NCBI RefSeq assembly: GCF_029168945.1
Contig: NW_026870043.1
Location: forward strand, 8,562,501-8,626,500
Length of the DNA stretch: 64,000 nt
Origin: Cannabis sativa
Taxonomy: Eukaryota > Streptophyta > Magnoliopsida > Rosales > Cannabaceae
Direction of reading: 5' to 3'
Shown here: positions 23,368-34,340 of the stretch, in pieces
Position numbering within the stretch: position 1 is the first letter of the stretch
Layout: every line of letters starts with the position of its first letter
Notes under the pieces: generated by a model
Databases searched by the model: none
What the model saw: only the letters and a program-made list of their open reading frames with translations
What the model was told of the DNA's origin: nothing
Program-made: the position numbers and the translations under genes

Positions 23368-23633
23368 GCTGTGTTGTCTTCCGAAGATCGTCACGACATG
23401 TACAATCATCATCAGCAGTTAGCTCGGTTCACGGTTCAGTAAGCCTTTATTGCTTTAGTAGTTTATTTTATTCAGTTATGAAAAAGAAAAGCCTGTTAGG
23501 AAGCATGTTAGTAGCCTGATAGTAGAATAGGCGCATGTTTCGTTTTTAATTTCCAAATTAAGCGGCATTAGTAAGCTCTCCTTGAATACGACCTGATATG
23601 CCAACTCTTGGTTTCGCAGGCGGTTCTAACTAG

Positions 23634-24830
23634 ATGGACGCCAGGCGGACTACCAGGAGTCAGGGCAACTCCGTAGGGTCAAATCAAGGTCAGGGAGCCC
23701 AGTTTCCCCCACCTGCCAGGGGCCGAGGTAGAGGTCCCCGAGGCAGGGCTCGTGGCCGGGGTGATGAGAACCCGCCACAGCCGCCGTGCTCCCCCACTCG
23801 ATCGTGGAGCCCCGACTGGGAGTTGCGGTTTGCGGAGATGCAAGCCCGGATCGAAGAACAAGACCTCGAGATTCGTAGGTTGAGACGGCGGGGTGCTCCT
23901 CAGCTCCGGTGCCTATAGTTCCAAAGTGGCACCGCCCCCGCCGCCTGTGCCGAGATAGTGGTGGCGGCCCATAGATTGGAACCATTGTATGAGCGGTTCC
24001 AGAAGCAAGCACCTCCGGTATTCCTGGGAGGTCCGGATGTAATGAAAGCCGAGCAGTGGCTGACGGTGATCACCAAGATTTTGAACTTCATGGGTGCCAC
24101 CGGTAACGACAGAGTGGTGTGCGCCACGTTTCAGTTCCAGGAGGACGCGTTGGTATGGTGGGACATGGTGTCTCAGATCCATGACGTCACCACCATGACC
24201 TGGGAAAGGTTCCAGGAACTCTTTAATGTGAAATACTACAACGAGGCGGTTAGAAGCGCCAAGAGGAAAGAGTTCGTTCACCTGACCCAGCGGGAGAACA
24301 TGAGCGTCACTGAGTATACTACTCAGTTTGATCGGTTGGCGAGGTTAGCCTCGGGTATTGTGCCGACCGACTTCAGTAAGAAGGAGAAGTACCTGGACGG
24401 GTTGAATCCCAAGATCAGGCATGACCTGATGATCACCACCGACGACAGCACCACCTATGCTCAGATGGTGGAGAAGGCACTACGAGCTAAGGGCGCAGTG
24501 GGGTGCATGTCAGAATCAGCTAGTACTCCGGTTAGTGGCGGAGCTCCTACCCCTCCTGCATCAGGCTTTAGCAGGGGGAGTAGTGGTTCGGCCATTGATC
24601 AGAGGAAGAGAGCACCCACCGCCCGGCGGCTCGAGTCGAACAAGAGGTTCCGGGGAACCGCATCGCAGGAGTCGTCCTGGCGGTACTGAGACCCGATTCT
24701 CCTATCCCGAGTGCCCTAGCTGCAAGAGGCACCATCGGGGCGAGTGCAAAGGTCAGGGATGCTTTCATTGTGGCATGCCCGGACACTTCAAGAGGGAATG
24801 TCCCCAGCTCCGACCAGAGGCACCACGAGC
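23634..24830 (+). pseudogene. Gag of Tekay G1, frameshifted
   Basis: The ATG at 23634 opens an Arg/Gly/Pro-rich N-terminus (GRGRGPRGRARGRG) and a short charged helix. The frame breaks near 23915. The Gag core resumes at 23958 with FLGGPDVMKAEQWL, WERFQELFNVKYY and FVHLTQRENMSVTEY, the Retrotrans_gag family. A second break near 24655 moves into the frame carrying the zinc knuckle CFHCGMPGHFKREC (about 24758-24800). Gag packages RNA and builds the particle. The separate breaks look like single-base gains or losses. Confidence 0.85.
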
Positions 24831-25330
24831 TCCAGCGATACCCACTCCAGCCAGGGTGTTCGCTATCACGCAGGCTGATGCAGATTCCAGCCCATCAGTA
24901 GTCACAGGTCAGCTTTCTATTAACAACTCGCTATATTCAGTGCTGTTTGATTCTGGGGCTACACGTTCTTATGTGGCGGCCAGAGTCATTAATAAATTGG
25001 GTAAACCCTTTGATAGATATGAATCAGGGTTTGGAACCCTGTTACCTGGCGGAGAATTGGTTATCTCCAATAGGTGGATTAGGTCTATGCCGATCAGGAT
25101 AGATGGTAGAGAGTTAAGCGCTGATCTGATAGAGATGAGCTTAGTCGAATTTGATATTATTTTAGGAATGGATTTCCTATCTAAATATTCGGCGAGCATT
25201 GACTGTAAAAGGAAGATGGTGGTCTTCCAACCGGAAAGTGAAGAACCGTTTGTATTTGTGGGTTTCGGTTCAGGGATCTCGGATCCCGGTGATCTTGGCT
25301 ATGTCAGCGAGAGAATTGTTGCACGGCGGG
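24830..25330 (+). pseudogene. Aspartic protease of Tekay G1
   Basis: The active-site motif VLFDSGATRSYV is followed by [18 protein letters not shown], the usual second half of a gypsy retropepsin. The domain reads through in one frame from the zinc knuckle to about 25260. A one-base change near 25262 then puts the linker to RT in another frame. G2 carries a close copy (51366-51827) with DSGATHSYV. Confidence 0.87.
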
Positions 25331-26190
25331 TGCTTAGGGTTTCTGGCCGTGGTGGTGGACACCACTCGGCCAGACACCCTTCGGCCAGAGGACATCAAAG
25401 TGGTTCGGGAATTTTTGGACGTTTTTCCCGAAGAACTTCCAGGGTTACCACCTCAGCGGGAGATTGATTTCGTGATTGACTTGGCACCAGGGGTGGAACC
25501 GGTTTCCAAAGCCCCGTATAGGATGGCTCCAGCTGAACTTAAGGAATTAAAGATTCAGCTCCAAGGGTTGCTTGACATAGGGTTCATTCGGCCCAGTGTG
25601 TCACCCTGGGGAGCCCCGGTTTTGTTCGTCAAGAAGAAGGATGGATCTATGAGGATGTGTATCGACTACAGGGAGTTGAACAAGCTGACGGTGAAGAATA
25701 AATATCCATTACCTAGGATCGATGACTTGTTCGATCAGCTTCAGGGGAAGACGGTCTTTTCTAAGATTGATCTCCGTTCGGGTTATCATCAGTTGAGAAT
25801 CCGAGAGGAGGACATTCCAAAGACGGCTTTCTGCACTAGGTATGGACATTACGAGTTTCTGGTTATGTCATTCGGACTAACCAATGCTCCCGCAGATTCA
25901 TGGACCTGATGAATAGAGTATTCAAGGATTTCCTCGATATCTGTGTGATTGTGTTTATCGACGACATCCTCGTGTACTCTCAATCAGAAGAGGAGCATGA
26001 GTTACATCTTCAGATGGTACTGCAACGACTTCGAGAACATAAGCTCTACGCCAAGTTCAAGAAATGTGAGTTCTGGTTGTCTCAGGTGTCCTTCCTAGGG
26101 CACATTGTGAGTAAAGATGGGATCAAGGTGGATCCCGGGAAGATTGAATCCGTCAGGGATTGGCCGAGACCGAAGACAAGTGATGAGATC
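25331..26190 (+). pseudogene. Reverse transcriptase of Tekay G1
   Basis: Blocks in order: [66 protein letters not shown], then in another frame the catalytic FIDDILVYS and [12 protein letters not shown] base missing near 25892 (GCAGATTCATGG where GCAGCATTCATGG would keep the frame) splits the gene just before the FIDD box. Another missing near 26189 breaks the entry to RNase H. Catalytic residues are otherwise intact. Confidence 0.9.
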
Positions 26191-26867
26191 GAAGCTTCTT
26201 GGGATTAGCTGGGTACTACCGTAGGTTCGTGGAGGGGTTCTCCAAAATCTCAATGCCCCTAACTGAACTTACAAAGAAGAATCAGAGATTTATTTGGTCA
26301 GAGAAGTGCGAAGCTAGCTTTCAGGAGCTAAAACAGAGGTTGATTACTGCTCCGGTACTAGCTTTGCCTTCGGACAAGGAGAAGTTCCTAGTCTACTGTG
26401 ACGCATCCAAACAGGGTTTGGGGTGTGTATTGATGCAAGCCGATCGGGTTATCGCTTATGCCTCCCGTCAGTTAAAGGATTATGAACAGCGATACCCGAC
26501 TCATGATCTAGAATTGGCCGCAGTGGTTTTTGCACTGAAGATTTGGCGGCATTACCTTTATGGGGAGAAGTGCGAGATCTATACCGACCATAAAAGTCTC
26601 AAGTATTTCTTTACTCAGAAAGATTTGAACATGAGACAAAGGCGTTGGTTGGAATTAGTGAAGGATTATGATTGTGAGATCCTCTATCATCCCGGAAAAG
26701 CCAATGTAGTGGCCGATGCCCTGAGCAGAAAGGGTCCCGGGCAAGTAGCTAGCATGGTTCAGATCTCACTTCAGCTAGCAGAGGATATGGTCAGATCCAG
26801 CATTGAGTTTGTGATAGGTCAGCTTCACAACTTGACGCTGCAATCTGATCTGTTGGAAAGAATATAA
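26191..26867 (+). pseudogene. RNase H of Tekay G1
   Basis: Reads [13 protein letters not shown], then [16 protein letters not shown] (first Asp), [21 protein letters not shown] (Glu), [13 protein letters not shown] (Asp) and [16 protein letters not shown], ending the domain. This is the Ty3-type RNase H, with no second RNase H, unlike the Tat elements. A TAA at 26865-26867 stands where the polyprotein should continue to integrase. Confidence 0.9.
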
Positions 26868-26876
26868 GTCGCTCAG

Positions 26877-28035
26877 ATGACAGATCCGGAGTTAGTGAAG
26901 ATCCGAGATGAGGTGTTGGCTGGTCAAGCCAAGGACTTTTCAGTGTCAGACAGTGGGATGCTTTTGTATAAAGCCAGGGTTTGTGTTCCGAACAGTGTGG
27001 AACTGAGAAATGAGATCTTTGAGGAGGCTCATTCTACCCCATATTCTCTGCATCCCGGCACCACCAAGATGTACCAAGATTTGAAACCGTACTTCTGGTG
27101 GAGCGGTATGAAGAAGAATTTGGTAGAATTCGTATCGAGATGCCTCACATGTCAGCAGATTAAGGCTGAGCATCAGAGACCAGCAGGGTTGTTGCAGCCT
27201 CTAACCCTACCAGAATGGAAATGGGAAGATATCACGATGGATTTTGTGGTCGGGTTACCTAGGACCACGGGTTTATTTGATTCCATCTGGGTAGTGGTGG
27301 ATCGATTTACGAAATCTGCTCATTTTCTGCCGGTTAGAACAACGTTCACAGTGGATCAGTTGGCAGAACTGTACGTCAGAGAGACAGTAAGACTTCACGG
27401 GGTACCGAAGTCTATAGTTTCGGACAGGGATCCGAAATTCACCTCCAAATTTTGGCAAAGTTTGCAACGGGCAATGGGTACAAAGCTAAAATTCAGTACA
27501 GCATTCCATCCTCGTATTGCATGGTCACCCGAAAGGACAATTCAGATATTGGAGGATATGTTGAGAGCCTGTGTTATGGACATTGAGGGTTCATGGAGTA
27601 AGTATCTACCGTTAATAGAATTTTCGTACAACAACAGTTATCAGAGTACGATAGGGATGGCTCCCTATGAACTGTTGTACGGTAGGAAATGTAGATCCCC
27701 TATCCACTGGGATGAGACAGGGGAGAGGAAATACTTAGGTCCTGAGTCAGTACAGCGGACCAATGAGGCAATAGAGAAGATAAAAGCTAGAATGCTTGCC
27801 TCACAGAGCAGACAGAAGAGTTACGCAGACCCGAAACGCAGAGATGTTGAGTTCCAAGTAGTGGAACATGTGTTTTTACGAGTATCTCCGATGAAGGGGA
27901 TTAAACGTTTCGGGAAAAGAGGCAAGTTATGCCCTAGATTTACTGGACCTTTCGAGATTCTCGAGAAGATAGGTCAAGTGGCATATCGGTTAGCATTGCC
28001 TCCAGCCTTATCAAGAAGGTGCACAACGTATTCCA
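26877..28035 (+). pseudogene. Integrase of Tekay G1
   Basis: Zinc-binding residues are seen in HSTPYSLHPGTTKMY and CLTCQQIKAEH. Core residues follow: MDFVVGLPR (Asp), VSDRDPKFTSKFW (Asp) and the Glu helix ERTIQILEDML. The GPFEILEKIGQVAYRL module follows. At 27520-27532 the usual HPQTDGQSERT of G3 reads HPRIAWSPERT, a cluster of changes in a normally fixed motif. The frame is lost near 28015, where AAGAAGG replaces the shorter GCAG of G3. Confidence 0.9.
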
Positions 28036-28313
28036 TGTCTCAATGTTGAGAAAATACGTTTCGTACCCCTCTCATATACTCGGCTATGAGAGTCTTCACT
28101 TCACCGGACATGACTTATGAGGAACGGCCGGTGCGGATCCTGGATAGAAAGGATAAAGTCCTTCGGAATAAGACCATAGCATTGGTCAAGGTTCTCTGGA
28201 GAAACAGTAAGGTGGAAGAAGCCACCTGGGAGCTAGAGTCAGATATGCGAGCTCAATATCCAGAGTTATTCAGGTTAGATTTCGGGGACGAAATCCTTTT
28301 AAGGGGGGGATAG
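28036..28313 (+). pseudogene. Chromodomain at the C-terminus of Tekay G1 pol
   Basis: Reads ERPVRILDRKDKVLRNK, then ALVKVLWRNSKVEEATWELE and YPELF, the chromodomain of plant chromoviruses, thought to guide integration to chromatin marks. It is out of frame with the integrase here because of changes near 28015 and 28100. G3 has a near-identical copy at 59537-59734. Confidence 0.85.
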
Positions 28314-28314
28314 T
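28299..28314 (+). promoter_or_regulatory. Polypurine tract of Tekay G1
   Basis: TTAAGGGGGGGATAGT lies directly before the 3' LTR start. It is the expected primer for plus-strand DNA synthesis and overlaps the end of the chromodomain frame. Confidence 0.85.
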
Positions 28315-30476
28315 TGTAAAGCCCGCTTAGTTAATTTGGAAATTATCAGTTAATTGTGATTAATTATGAGATTATTTATAGCTATTTAAATAATCTATTA
28401 TACTGTTATTTATGGAATTCAGAAATGCATGATTATGTCATCAGTAGTTTTTCATATTTTGCATTTCCGGTGTCCGGTATTTTGGAACTCGGCGTTTGGC
28501 TCAGTAGAAATCACAACTTAGTATGTTAGTAATTTGGGGACGGGTTTTAGACATTGGGAATGTCGGGAATGGCCGGGAATTTAGAATTTCCCAAAAATAC
28601 CCCTTTAGTATGATTTATGTGATTTTATGGTGGAGGGGCAAAATGGTCTTTTTGCCCCATTAGTATTTTGTCTTCTAGTGAAATTATTAATGAAAAAGAA
28701 ATGTTTAATTGTTTAAGTGTTGGCTGAATAAAATGGAATTATATGGCTTTTATTTCATTTTTCACAAACTTAGAAAAAAATTGCATTTTCTCAAAGAAAA
28801 CTCTCTCAAAACTCCCTCTCTCTTTTCGGCCATTTGGGGCAGCAAGAAGGGTGATTTTTCCTCTTCATTTTCAAGTGATTTTCAGCTAGTTAGAGTGTTC
28901 TTAATTGAGGTAATTCTTGTCTAGCTTTCTTTCTTTATTTTCCTTAAATTTTGATGTAAAAGTTGGGTAATGCATGATGAATTCTGTTGATGTTGCTGCT
29001 GTAAGTTGTCTTGATTTTTATAGTTTAAAGCTTGTTAGATTAGGGTTGTTTAATGGGTTTTGAAAGCATGCTAGATAGGTTGTGCAAAGCTTGAAATTTT
29101 CTATGCAAAATGTGTGATTTTGATGAAATATTGTGTAATCTGTTACTATGTTGTTGCTGTTGTTCTTGTGTGTTTTCAGAAGCTTATTCATGCTTAGTTA
29201 AGTAGAATTAACCAGGTTTTATTGCATGTTTGTGGGTTTTGCTCAAGTTTGAGTTTAGAACTCAAAGCTTGAGCTTTAATGGTGAATTTTGGTTCTGTGG
29301 TTTCTGGGTTAGTTTGTTGCTTTAGATTTGTTCTTTGGGGTGTTTAGAGCAGGTCTGGAAGGTTTGGAACCAATTGGGTTTGATTTGGTTGAGTTAGGAA
29401 TTTTTGAAAAATTCCTGCGAGGAACCGGAATTCCGGTTGTGCAACCGGAATTCCGGATGGGTTAGTTTTCCTCGTTTTTATGTTTTTAGGGGTATTTCCA
29501 TGCTTTTTATCGATAGGGAAACTTTTAGTTCTTAGTTTAAGTCCCCGGGAAGTGATTTAGCGTATCACTTATAGCGTTGTGATTTTTATGGTTTAGGAGC
29601 CGCAATGTCCGCCGCTCGGCTTCGATTCCGGCCAAAGTTGACCTAAGACACACGAAATCGGAATCTAGGTAAGATTAGTATAACAAGATGCATATGTAGA
29701 TTACATGTTTAGCGTGCATGTAGGAAGCCCGCTAGATTACATTAGTTATGTATATAGGCTTCGAACCATCCAACCCCGTCACGTCGGTGCATGTGCCGGA
29801 GTATGACCAAGCGGAGTATGACCGGCTCGACCGATGAGGCCGACATTTGGTTGGTGGTTCGCTGCTATTGACCTATCCCGTCTGCGACAGCCGGAGTATG
29901 ACCAGCGGCGGAGTATGACCGGCTCGACCGATCAGAGGATACTTGTCAATAGTACCGTCCCCCGAACGTTCAAAACTCCGCACCATGTTGGACATGGCAA
30001 GAGTGGCTCGCACCATGTTGGACATGGCAGTAGCGGGACTCAGTATCGTGTTGGACACGGCAGTTAGAATTATGTATGATATTATTATGCTTTTCTTACT
30101 GAGTCTGTCGACTCACAGTTTACGTTTATGTGTAGGTAAAGGCAAGGCTATAGCTGATGGATCGTGAGCGAGCTTATGAGATTGTACATGTCGGGGCGGT
30201 TAGGCCTGGAGCGTACGATCCTCGGGACAGCAAGGCTGAATTTTTGGAACTGGTTGTTAGACGACTTTTAATTTTATGTAATAGTTAAACAGTTAAAACT
30301 TTTGTAAATGATTTTATAAATCGGGATCCCGAGTCTTTTGTAATATGGTTTATAAGTTTAATTAAAAAGCAAAATTTTAATTAATCACGTTTTTCCATAA
30401 ACCTCGTTGATTAGCAACGAGCTGCACAGTACGTTTGAAAATCACGTAATACGCCTAAGTTAGTTAGGGTGTTTCA
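28315..30476 (+). repeat. 3' LTR of Tekay G1
   Basis: Runs from TGTAAAGCCC to GGGTGTTTCA, then the GTTCA duplication. It is almost identical to the 5' LTR over the first 1.3 kb. It lacks about 70 bp of the palindrome cluster and differs at many places between 29600 and 30070. Confidence 0.92.
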
Positions 30477-30481
30477 GTTCA

Positions 30482-32083
30482 CATGATTTATTTCATGATT
30501 ATATATACATAAGGTATAAATTCATCTGAAACCCTTTTCACATACTTGATCCTGTTTATTGTGCTGTCAACACATTGGAAAGTAAACATGATTATGTGAA
30601 TAAAGTTTCCTAGATTTATCAGACACAGAGTTTTACTGATATGATAATCTACAACAAGAGTTTACTTGCATTTGGAGAAATGCTATGTTCTTTCCAGAGC
30701 ATTGGTTAAAGTAAAGCTCAGGTTGGATGCATGGAGTATGCATCGGAAGGGACCGATATTGAACTTTGACTTAGATTTATTAAACTTAGCGTAATATCTA
30801 TTCAAGTCAATATCGCCTAGTTGATCCTAGATCAAATGATCTTAATCCTGTTATGATTAGGCTCAATCTCAGGAGGCTATTCGTGTTCTTGGATTTGTTA
30901 GTTAAGCCTACCTTTAGGTCAGGGTGATATGTACATTTTGGGAACACGGTAGTGCAATTGAGTGGGAGCGCTATCATAAACATGGAATCTATAGCTTCTA
31001 TCTGGCGAATAGTAAGTAAAGGATAATCTCCTTCGAGCTTGACCAAGCGAAAATAAATGGTGGAGATCTCATTTCACATAAGCTGAAATATCATTTATAC
31101 GGGGTTAAGTGTTTTAAGGATTAAATACATTGTAGGGTGTAACGGTAATCTAATCCCTTTACAGTGTAGATCATTCATATAGAGGATCATTAATCAAATT
31201 AGGATTATAACAATGGATAACTAATGATGTGTCTATATGGTGCAACATATAGAGCATTCAACAAAGAATTAATAAGTTAGTGAATTTTAGTAATAAATTC
31301 TTGATCTACTTATTGGAAGCTCGGTTATATAGACCCATGGTCCCCGCACTAGTTGAGATAATATTTCTTGTAAGACTCATATAATTGGTTTTGATTAATC
31401 AATTATAATTCTCAAATTAGACTATGTCTATTTGTGAATTTTTCACTAAATAAAGGCGAAATTGTAAAGAAAGAGTTTTAGGGGCATATTTGTTAATTAT
31501 GATACTTTGTATGGTTCAATTAATAAATATGATAAATGACAATATTATTTAATAATTATTTATAGTTATTAAATAGTTAGAATTGGCATTAAAATTGTTG
31601 AATTAAAAAATTGGCATTTTTGAGAAAATCAGATGGAGAAAAGATAAAACTACAAAATTGTAAAAAGTGAGGCCCAAATCCACTATGCATGGCCGGCCAC
31701 TTTTGTAGGGAATTTAAACTGATATTTTCATTATTTTAATGCCAAATAATTCAAACCTAACCCTAGTGGAATGCTATAAATAGATAGTGAAGCCTTCAGG
31801 AAAAACACACTTCTGATTCAGAAAAAACTGAGCCTCTCTCTCTTTCTATCTTTAGTAGCCACCTTGGTCTCTTCCTTCCCTCTTCCATTTCAAAATTCTT
31901 AGTGTGAGAATAGTGCCCACACACAACAAGTGATACCTCAATCATAGTGAGAAAGATTGTGAAGAAAGACTTTCAGCAAGAAGGAGTTTCAGCACTAAAG
32001 AATCAGAGAAAGAGATCTAGGTTCAGATATTGATAATGCTCTGCTACAGAAAGGAATCAAGGGGTAGATATCTAAACGGAACC
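30482..32083 (+). repeat. Remainder of the copia D LTR after the G1 insertion
   Basis: Continues the LTR interrupted at 21124. Homology to the C LTR holds up to about 32083, including a TATAAATA box at 31775-31782, then stops abruptly before the TTCCAACA end. Confidence 0.85.
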
Positions 32084-32590
32084 CTGCAGCCTGCCAAGGT
32101 TTCTCGGCAGATGGGGCTGCATCCCTTCGATCCGCACGCACATGAAGGCTGCGTGCAGCCTGTTGCACGCCCATTCCTTGGCAGTTTCCCAAAAGTTGCA
32201 ATTTTTGGGGTTTTTCCCCAAAAATCCAATTTTTTCATGTGATTGTTTCCCAAAATTCATTTTTCCTTTTTTTAAATATTTCTAAATTAAAATATTTCCA
32301 ATTTTAAATATTTTCAATTTGAAATTTTTCCATTTTTTAAATATTTCGTTTTTGGAATGTTTCCAATTTTAAATATTTCATATTATGGTGAGATTTAAAA
32401 ATTTGTTAACTTCTTTAATATTTATTTATTATATAATTATAAGATTAGATATTTTGATTTTTAAGATATTTTAAATTAAAAGATAACTTTGTCTTTTTAT
32501 TTTAAATATTATATTAAAATTATCTTATATGACAAATTAAATAATTAATAAATTTGAAATTAACATAGATATTTTTATAGATATACTTAC
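32084..32590. other. Copia D leader: GC-rich block then AT-rich sequence
   Basis: 32084-32210 is locally GC-rich. It contains CTGCCAAGG (about 32092) and its inverted copy CCTTGGCAG (about 32175), which could pair. Short frames cross it on both strands without a known domain. 32230-32590 is AT-rich filler. T2 is inserted at 32591. Confidence 0.45.
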
Positions 32591-33340
32591 TGTTGCCCCT
32601 GATTTTGCCCAATATACGTGGACCAATCAGACAGGGACACGTGGATCAAAACATCTTAATGCTTGAATTATTTGCTATGCCTTCATGTAATAAGGACGCA
32701 TCCGGGACGTGCCTCCCGGAGAAGTCATACGGAGCCCCCTTATGCTCCCGTAAGCCTTAATAACATTAAGGCATCTCCGCGAGGTGTCAGGCTTCCCCTA
32801 AGTAGTCATTTTGCATTTAATGCCGCATGGGAGGAAACATGTTGGGACTGCTACACGCAATAAAGTCTGACGGCACAACCCCCAATCTAAAGCTGCGAAG
32901 TAATGATCATTTAAGTCTATCGACGACTACACTGTGAAGAGTCACATCAGTCAAAATACAATAAGGACATTCCACATAAAAGCCCTACAGCACCTAGGGA
33001 TTTGACCATGCATTACTCATGGTATATTTATTGAGAATGACCATCTTTATGGATATTTACAGATACACATGTACAATAATCCTGGGGATCACCCCACCAA
33101 AAACACTATAAATACCCCCTCAAAGCTCATTAAATGGGGTCGAAAAATCTTGGGTTGCATAAGTGCAAGAAGAGTAAATACTCACCAAGAACATCCTCTG
33201 TATTTAATACATCCATAAATAACAAAGACTCGTGGACTAAGGCTCATTAACGCCCCAACCACGTAAAAATTCTTCTCTCATTTTCTTACAGTTCTCTAAT
33301 CTTATATTATTTTATTGGTTGCCGAAAACCTCGGTCAACA
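32591..33340 (+). repeat. 5' LTR of T2
   Basis: Runs from TGTTGCCCCTGATTTTGCCC to CCTCGGTCAACA. It holds a TATA box at 33107-33114, about 230 bp before the LTR end. Divergence from the 3' LTR is scattered, as expected from age. Confidence 0.95.
33107..33114 (+). promoter_or_regulatory. TATA box of the T2 5' LTR
   Basis: TATAAATA in the context CACTATAAATACCCCC. It recurs in the 3' LTR at 44493-44500. It is the likely start signal for gag-pol RNA. Confidence 0.75.
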
Positions 33341-33360
33341 TTTTGGTGCTTTCATTGAGA
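33341..33360 (+). promoter_or_regulatory. Primer-binding site region of T2
   Basis: TTTTGGTGCTTTCATTGAGA follows the LTR directly, where the primer-binding site must be. I cannot assign the tRNA from memory. It is not the initiator Met-tRNA site used by the copia and Tekay elements here. Confidence 0.5.
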
Positions 33361-33400
33361 ACTGAAGAAAGCTTCTGCAAATACACTTTGCGTTACAAAA

Positions 33401-34340
33401 ATGGTGGAGACTAGAAGCACTCGTCAACCTCGCCCTCTAAAGGATGCTCAAGATCCAAATGAGGAAGACGTAGCCTCAAGAGCAGCTGAGGGCTCCGAGG
33501 AAGAAGAAGGAATTCCTGATGATGACTATGAGGGAAACCTCGATGAGTACGCCTACGATGAAGGTAGCTACTTAGAGTTGGTTCTTCTAAGGCAAAAAGC
33601 TATCAATCACGAAGCTGAGATCGAAGCCCAAAAAGCAGAAAACCAAAAAATGCAAGAGATAATGCTAGCCATGCCAAAAGCCATGGAGGCGACTGGCATC
33701 CACGTGCATCCCAAGGCTATGACTGCTGGACTTGGCAATGAACCAGAGGAATCCTCGCCTAGCACCCAACAACAAAAGTCTAGGGAACCTAGCCCCATAA
33801 GGTATCCCGCTGAAGGGAACCAAAAGAAAAACCCTACCTCTACCCCTGGGGGAAAGAAAAAGGCGCAGGATCCGCGAAAGGTCCGCTCAGATTTCCCGAA
33901 AGGGAAAGGTCCGCAGAGGGGCAAGCTCCAAAAAGGGAGTCTTGGCCCTCAGGATCGAGAGGACCGAAAAAGCGTTTCCGTGCACTAGGAGCCCGGAGGT
34001 AGAGGAAGAAGAGGACAGAGATGTCCTCCCGTTGATTTGAGAAATCAAATCGATGGGAATCAAGGTGACCTCCGGGATCACCTTGACCAAAAGAAATACA
34101 GGCCCGCGGTCTCCACGGGTACGTTAAATGAAGGAATCATGGCAGAACTCGCCATACTCCGAAAAGATATCGTCCGAGTCTCCCGGAGACAAAAAGGGGA
34201 TGACTCCGACTCAGACTGTGAGGACCGATAGCCATGTGCTAAGCACATCCTCGAAGCCGAGCTCCCCAAGAACTTTAAGATGCCCGATATGGCAGCTTAT
34301 ACCGGGAACTCCGATCCAAGCGACCACTTGTCATGGTTAA
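33401..34340 (+). pseudogene. Gag N-terminal part of T2
   Basis: The ATG at 33401 (MVETRSTRQPRP) starts an acidic then Lys/Arg-rich region. One frame runs to about 34335, broken by TAG at 33986-33988 and TAG at 34229-34231. Its last segment is the conserved Gag entry LPKNFKMPDMAAYTGNSDP followed by HLSWLNV. A frameshift near 34335 moves into the frame of the next feature. A heptad-like stretch with many Glu and Gln sits at about residues 65-95. Confidence 0.8.

Larger units (their letters stand above)
21125..30476 (+). mobile_element. Ty3/gypsy Tekay-type chromovirus G1, structurally complete, coding region broken
   Basis: 9,352 bp with LTRs of 2,227 and 2,162 bp, and perfect 5-bp duplications GTTCA at 21120-21124 and 30477-30481. 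Order: LTR, primer-binding site, Gag, CCHC knuckle, protease, RT, RNase H, integrase, chromodomain, polypurine tract, LTR. The first kilobase of the two LTRs differs by only about two bases, so insertion is recent. The coding frame is nonetheless broken at seven or more places. Long LTRs plus a C-terminal chromodomain fit the Tekay (Del) lineage. It is inserted in the LTR of copia D. Confidence 0.92.

Noticed and set aside
32100..32210. A host gene exon in the GC-rich block
   Set aside because: Frames are open on both strands only because of base composition. No start context, splice signal or domain is visible.
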